Under the pieces are notes generated by a model. The model had not been told where the DNA came from, made no database searches, and worked only from the letters and a program-made list of their open reading frames with translations. A DNA stretch of 49,122 nucleotides from Spirochaetia bacterium. GTDB lineage: Bacteria; Spirochaetota; Leptospiria; Turneriellales; JAOUFE01. A program made the translations under genes and the position numbers. Below are positions 45,206 through 49,122 of the stretch, piece after piece (within the stretch, counting starts at the first letter, position 1; each line of letters starts with the position of its first letter). The stretch lies in assembly GCA_029857955.1 (NCBI GenBank), contig JAOUFY010000014.1, positions 1-49,122 of the forward strand, in the 5' to 3' direction.

Positions 45206-45721
45206 TTATATTAAATTTTCTTTACGCAGCAGCATTTCTACTTCATTAATATCGGGAATATCTTTTTGAGGAATATTGGAAAGAACATAGTCGGCAACAC
45301 TGATATATTCGTTATCAGGACGCCCAACACCGATTCGAACACGATGAAAATCAGCGGTGCCAATTTTTTGAATAATATCTCTTAACCCATTGTGTCCTCT
45401 GTGTCCTCCTCCAAATTTATAGGAAACTTTTTGAGGAGGCAGTTCAATTTCATCATGAAATACAACCATATTTGCAGGCAGTATTTTAAATGATCGTAAA
45501 GCCTTAATAACAGCATCACCAGATAAATTCATAAATGTTTGAGGAATTAAATATATTAATTTAATATCACTTGCTGAGTTTTTACCGATTAGAGAATTTA
45601 AAGATTTATCAAATTTATAGTCGCATTCCCTGCTAAGTTGTTGAAGTATGATCGCTCCCACATTATGGCGTGTTTTTAAATATTTATCGCCAGGATTACC
45701 AAGACCTACCCATAAATGCAT
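45206..45721 (-). CDS. pth: Peptidyl-tRNA hydrolase
   Basis: Releases tRNA from dropped-off peptidyl-tRNA. The N-terminus WVGLGNPGDKYLKTRHNVG carries the catalytic His (H20 type, in TRHNVG) and N10; FHDEIELP and YKFGGGHRGHNGLRD supply D93/N-type residues, and FHRVRIGVGRP follows. Length is 171 aa from ATG 45721. The longer frame starts at GTG 45745 and adds a hydrophobic leader that does not fit. It ends in AT-rich DNA before msbA (convergent). Confidence 0.94.
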   Translation of the reverse strand: MHLWVGLGNPGDKYLKTRHNVGAIILQQLSRECDYKFDKSLNSLIGKNSASDIKLIYLIPQTFMNLSGDAVIKALRSFKILPANMVVFHDEIELPPQKVSYKFGGGHRGHNGLRDIIQKIGTADFHRVRIGVGRPDNEYISVADYVLSNIPQKDIPDINEVEMLLRKENLI

Positions 45722-45812
45722 CAGGATGTAATTTAGTATATGCACTGCGGGTCAAGAATCTCACAAATAAATTAGTCTTGACCGGCTAATTTGCTTTTAT
45801 CTTTGCTATCAT

Positions 45813-46112
45813 ATGGAAATCATCAGGGATATCATTGTTTATATATTACTCGGAGCATTGCTTAGCTGGTTTTTTTATTATTTTAGATATAAAGATTTAA
45901 TCGGAGGATTTACAGGCGGTACTATCGTTGGATTGCTGGGTTCTGTTCTGGGTGTTTTATTGTTTCGAAAGCCTTTTACAGTAATACTTGATTTTCTTCA
46001 AAATGGAATGTATATATCCAATGTAGATTTATTTACCGGAATTATTTGCGGTTATTTAGCTCTTTTTGTGTACAATAAAATAAATCATGATAAAACCAGA
46101 AAGGATTATTAA
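45813..46112 (+). CDS. Small membrane protein of unknown function
   Basis: 99 aa with three likely membrane segments: 5-22, 32-50 (Gly-rich GGFTGGTIVGLLGSVLG) and 72-88. The Gly-rich middle resembles the GlsB/YeaQ-type transglycosylase-associated family, but the similarity is weak. It overlaps the next gene by 26 bases, so the two are co-translated. A -10-like TATCAT stands immediately before the ATG and there is no ribosome binding site. Confidence 0.5.
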   Translation: MEIIRDIIVYILLGALLSWFFYYFRYKDLIGGFTGGTIVGLLGSVLGVLLFRKPFTVILDFLQNGMYISNVDLFTGIICGYLALFVYNKINHDKTRKDY

Positions 46113-46899
46113 ATTTGTAAAAATTATCTTCCATAAAAAATTTCTGCCTTTCTGGTTTATCTTTTTTATTGCTGTAATTATTAGTGTTGGTATTTTTATA
46201 CAAAAATATAGAATTTATCTTCAGCAATATTATTCATCTAATTTTATTCATGACCATCTTAATGATCAATTAATATCTGGTATAAGCGATGTTGTAGAAC
46301 CAGATACAGTCGAATCAACTCGCATTTTTTACTTTATTTCTCAATCACTTTCAAATTCTGGATTTATACGTTGCGATCAATATTTGCCAGACATAAATTG
46401 TTACAATGAACTTTCGAAGATAGAAAAAATGAGTTTTTATGAAATCCGCCATAGCGTAACAAAAACTGAAAATGGATTTAAGTTGTCGGGTATAAAGCCG
46501 CCTTACCATACTTTAAAAACCATGGTGATCAATACAGGGCATCCGAAATCAAATTATATTGGGGTGGTTGTATATACCGGAAAAAATGTAAGAAACCGAA
46601 TGTATAATTTATTACTTCTTTTAAATTCATTTTTTATTCAAAATGATCAATGTAATCCATTGTACATGCGATGGTATCTTGTAGAAGATTTATCGATAGG
46701 TGAATTTCTAGAAAGCGAATTTGGTTTACCGGTTTTACAGTTACATCAGTCAATTAATATTTTTAAAAAAGATTCAAATAATCGATGGAAGTATTCAAAA
46801 GAGCAAAATGATAAATTATTAGAATATTTAAATCATGATTTATCTAATACTAAAAATATTTCATATAAAAATTTAAATTCATTGTTGTGTGAAGAATAA
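46087..46899 (+). CDS. Single-span membrane protein of unknown function
   Basis: 270 aa. One membrane segment at about 18-38 (FLPFWFIFFIAVIISVGIFI), with the rest probably periplasmic. It contains four Cys (CDQYLPDINC near 91-100, C near 190 and near the end), suggesting disulfides. The part around LKTMVINTGHPKSNYIGVV is strand-like. I do not recognise the family. The 26-base overlap with the preceding small membrane protein implies that the two products act together. Confidence 0.45.
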   Translation: MIKPERIIKFVKIIFHKKFLPFWFIFFIAVIISVGIFIQKYRIYLQQYYSSNFIHDHLNDQLISGISDVVEPDTVESTRIFYFISQSLSNSGFIRCDQYLPDINCYNELSKIEKMSFYEIRHSVTKTENGFKLSGIKPPYHTLKTMVINTGHPKSNYIGVVVYTGKNVRNRMYNLLLLLNSFFIQNDQCNPLYMRWYLVEDLSIGEFLESEFGLPVLQLHQSINIFKKDSNNRWKYSKEQNDKLLEYLNHDLSNTKNISYKNLNSLLCEE

Positions 46900-47066
46900 A
46901 TTTCGCCACAAAACAAATAAATGTTAAACAAATTACTTTTCTTTTTTATTTATGATCTTGTGCTTTAGTGCTTTTATGGTTAGACATTATAAATGTATCG
47001 TCTGGCAGAAAAGACATATTATGCAAATTATATTGACATAACATAATATTATAATATACATACCTA

Positions 47067-47696
47067 ATGAAGACAAATAAATTATCTGCGTATATTGTAA
47101 TTTTATTTTTTATCTCGATTTTATCGTTTTCTCTATTTTCAGATACACCCTTAATTCCCTCCGAAGAAATGATTAAGTTTCAAGATAAAACAAGCTGCGC
47201 AGCATGGTATTCTGTCAAGTCCATGATATTTAAACCAAGAGTCGCTATGGCAGGAGTAAGCTGCCACATAACCACACGATTAGAGAAAAAAATCGATAAT
47301 TTTCGTTTAATTGCTGAAATGCCACTTTCCAGTTTTGATAGCGCAGACAAAGGGCGAGATAAGTACTTTAGAAAGGCTCTTAATGAAGATGTAAGACCTG
47401 CTTTACTTTTTGAAAGTAGCGCTTTAGATAAAACAAAATGGCGTGATATAATAAATGGTCAATTTAAAACATTAACAGGGGAATTATTCATTGGTAACAA
47501 AAAATTTCCAATAGTTTTTACTCTTAAGAATAATGGTACTTTAATACGTGGAATTTTTAAAGGAAAATTCGATGACTTTGGATTAATACCCCATACAGTT
47601 GGTCCTTTTGGTATGGTCGCTAAAACAGAAAACTATCTAGAAATTCACTTTCAACTGGATTTTAAAAATACAACAGGCATAAATTTACTGGATTAA
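47067..47696 (+). CDS. YceI-like periplasmic protein
   Basis: 209 aa with signal peptide (about 1-25). It is lipocalin-like: the core AEMPLSSFDSADKGRDKYFR, then ALLFES, GELFIGNKKFPIVFTL and FDDFGLIPHTVGPFGMVAKTENYLEIHFQL, follow the YceI pattern (a barrel that binds isoprenoid-type lipids). An N-terminal extension bears two Cys (TSCAAW and GVSCHI, residues about 44 and 66), perhaps a disulfide, not usual for the family. Single gene. Confidence 0.78.
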   Translation: MKTNKLSAYIVILFFISILSFSLFSDTPLIPSEEMIKFQDKTSCAAWYSVKSMIFKPRVAMAGVSCHITTRLEKKIDNFRLIAEMPLSSFDSADKGRDKYFRKALNEDVRPALLFESSALDKTKWRDIINGQFKTLTGELFIGNKKFPIVFTLKNNGTLIRGIFKGKFDDFGLIPHTVGPFGMVAKTENYLEIHFQLDFKNTTGINLLD

Positions 47697-47805
47697 TTAG
47701 TTACCACATTTAACATTCAGATAAGTTACGATCAAATTTATATCCGAAGATAATAGTGTACTTTTATCGGGTTTATAAAAATTTTATAAAATTGTATATT
47801 GTTTG

Positions 47806-48993
47806 CTATTTTTTATGAATGCGTTTTTTAACATTGGCAAAAAATGGTTCAATAGTATTTGCTACGTAGCTCCAGAATTTTTCATAAATTCGATAAATTA
47901 AAGGGCGGTTTATCCAGCTTGAAAGTTTGATTTCATTGCTTTTTTTTAGGTCAGATAAAATCAGCTCAATTACAGTTTGAGCAAAATTTTTATCAAAAAC
48001 TTCCTGGTTTGCTTCAAGGTTTTTTTGTAAACTCCAACGATCTAAATTACAGGAACCAATTGATACCCAGTCATCGCATACATAAATTTTTGAATGATTA
48101 AATACTGGTTGATATTCAAATATCCGAATACCACTGGATAATAATGATGTATAAAGACGCCTGCCCATTTGACGAACCGACGGATGATCTGTAGCTTTTC
48201 CTGGTAGTAAAATCGTTACAGATATTCCTCTATTTGCAGCCTTTTTTAAGGCCCGACGCAGACTCCATGCCGGAAAAAAATAAGCTGTGACAATGTAGAT
48301 TTCTTTTGTAGATTTATTAATTTGTTTGATGGTGGATCTTAGAATATCTTTATAATAAAATCTTTTAGCATACGTTAAACGCCCAGCTTGAAAGAGATGT
48401 TGTGTTGAATCTGAATTGTTTAGCCGCTCATCAGAAAGTATCGTTTGAATGATGTTCTTTTTTCTGTTTTTTCTGGAGAAATTTTTAAAAAAAAGGTCAA
48501 TCCAGTCTTTTAAACATTCTCCTTTAATTTTTATAATAACTTCATGCCACAGGCGACCAGACATGGAAGTAGAAAAAAAATGATCCGTAATTCCAAGCCC
48601 TCCGGTATATACTACATTACTGTCTATAAGAATCATTTTTCTATGGTTTCTAAAAATAATATTTTTAAATCTCGATATACTGATTTTATTGTAAAATTTA
48701 AAATAAATATATGGATGATTTAAATTGAATTTTTCGTTTTGATAAACTTTTATGGAACCATAATGATCAAATATTAAAAAAATATACACACTTGTATTTG
48801 CCTTTTGCAATATTGCCTCAATAAGAAGATCATACATTTCACCTGGTTCTACGAGGTACATTTCTATGGCAATGTACCATTTTGCCTTTTTTATAGAATC
48901 AAGAATTTCAGGAAAATAAGAATTACCGTCAATAAATAAAGAAAATAAATTATGTGACCTTGCTGGATATTTTTTATTGAGTGTAATTTTCAT
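47806..48993 (-). CDS. Cardiolipin synthase (phospholipase D family), ClsB-like
   Basis: Transfers a phosphatidyl group to form cardiolipin. Two HKD motifs: H117-x-K119-x4-D124 (NHRKMILID) followed by GG, and H300-x-K302-x4-D307 (NHSKIYVCD) followed by GSCNLD. There is no N-terminal membrane segment, unlike ClsA, so it is nearest ClsB. Length is 395 aa. The PgsA-like enzyme at 3.4 kb would supply phosphatidylglycerol. A dyad (GATAGA/TCTATC) lies 4 bases ahead of the start codon. Confidence 0.88.
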   Translation of the reverse strand: MKITLNKKYPARSHNLFSLFIDGNSYFPEILDSIKKAKWYIAIEMYLVEPGEMYDLLIEAILQKANTSVYIFLIFDHYGSIKVYQNEKFNLNHPYIYFKFYNKISISRFKNIIFRNHRKMILIDSNVVYTGGLGITDHFFSTSMSGRLWHEVIIKIKGECLKDWIDLFFKNFSRKNRKKNIIQTILSDERLNNSDSTQHLFQAGRLTYAKRFYYKDILRSTIKQINKSTKEIYIVTAYFFPAWSLRRALKKAANRGISVTILLPGKATDHPSVRQMGRRLYTSLLSSGIRIFEYQPVFNHSKIYVCDDWVSIGSCNLDRWSLQKNLEANQEVFDKNFAQTVIELILSDLKKSNEIKLSSWINRPLIYRIYEKFWSYVANTIEPFFANVKKRIHKK

Positions 48994-48996
48994 AAC

Positions 48997-49012
48997 GATA
49001 GATTTTTCTATC
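48997..49012 (-). promoter_or_regulatory. Dyad immediately upstream of the cardiolipin synthase start
   Basis: GATAGA-TTTT-TCTATC on the plus strand (perfect 6-bp arms) stands four bases before the start codon on the minus strand. It could be an operator or an mRNA hairpin that hides the start. The remaining 110 bases to the window end show nothing certain. Confidence 0.35.
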
Positions 49013-49122
49013 TTAAGTAATTCATTTGATTCGACAAGGATTTTATCTGCGACAGGTTAATGTGAATTGAATTTAACTAACAGGGCAGCCATTCTCGGTG
49101 AATGGGTGGGATCTTTATATAA

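Noticed and set aside
1-49122. CRISPR array, prophage, restriction-modification or toxin-antitoxin system
   Set aside because: No regularly spaced repeats, phage structural genes, methylase/nuclease pairs or small toxin pairs were seen anywhere in the window.

Overview
This is a 49.1 kb chromosomal window from an AT-rich, Gram-negative (didermic) bacterium. The evidence for a double membrane is an MsbA-type lipid A flippase, a lipoprotein with a lipobox, a CcmE/CcmF cytochrome c maturation pair, and a bactofilin next to an M23 peptidase. FliD shows that it is flagellated. The mix of features (low G+C, LeuS with an insertion in the zinc region, CcmE with a Cys in place of the heme-binding His, FliD, response regulator with a cyclase-like domain, small dispersed operons) would fit a Leptospira-like spirochaete or a deltaproteobacterium-like lineage. 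I cannot decide between them from sequence alone. Almost every gene is a housekeeping or house-style metabolic gene. I see no prophage, CRISPR array or classic defence island.

Layout. 1-267: the start of a frameshifted transposase running off the left edge. 0.4-4 kb: FKBP-type isomerase, fructosamine-kinase-like protein, purA, pgsA-like gene. 4-10 kb: response regulator with a decayed cyclase domain, then bactofilin, LysM/M23 peptidase, NeuB-like synthase and a decayed heme-copper-oxidase-like membrane protein. 10.1-14.2 kb: a two-gene ATP-citrate-lyase locus whose large subunit is unusually long (914 aa) and appears to carry two tandem citrate-synthase-like domains. 14.3-18.1 kb, minus strand: diheme cytochrome, ABC-2 exporter, adrenodoxin-type ferredoxin, DUF2452 protein and a protein built of homing-endonuclease-associated repeats. 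18.3-24.5 kb: lpd, fliD, SufU/IscU-like scaffold, and a DUF2249 plus heme-copper-like membrane protein operon behind dyad-rich promoter DNA. 24.7-30 kb: tRNA-Arg(CCU), prfA, rodA, aroG, fused pabB-pabC. 30-38 kb: two methyltransferases, a glycosyltransferase, leuS, a DUF5715/M15-like protein, a thiamine-binding-type protein and a beta-propeller lipoprotein. 38-49 kb: tig, ccmE, ccmF, thrB, msbA, pth, two unknown membrane proteins, a YceI-like protein and a cardiolipin synthase.

How the genes fit together. AroG feeds chorismate to PabBC (folate). CcmE/CcmF would mature the small diheme cytochrome and other c-type cytochromes. Bactofilin and M23 form a likely cell-shape module, with RodA elsewhere in the window. 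ATP-citrate lyase would supply acetyl-CoA plus oxaloacetate from citrate, either for biosynthesis or for a reverse TCA cycle; no other reverse-TCA gene is in this window. The DUF2249/heme-copper pair suggests nitrogen-oxide or redox physiology.

The most interesting items are the duplicated and catalytically altered citryl-CoA-lyase region of the large ACL subunit, the CxxxY-type CcmE, the stand-alone homing-endonuclease-repeat protein next to a promoter with repeated TATTAGATT sites, two divergent heme-copper-oxidase-like proteins, and a G+C-rich intergenic repeat found at about 9.8 kb and 42.05 kb. All functional calls come from motif recognition by eye; no database search was run.
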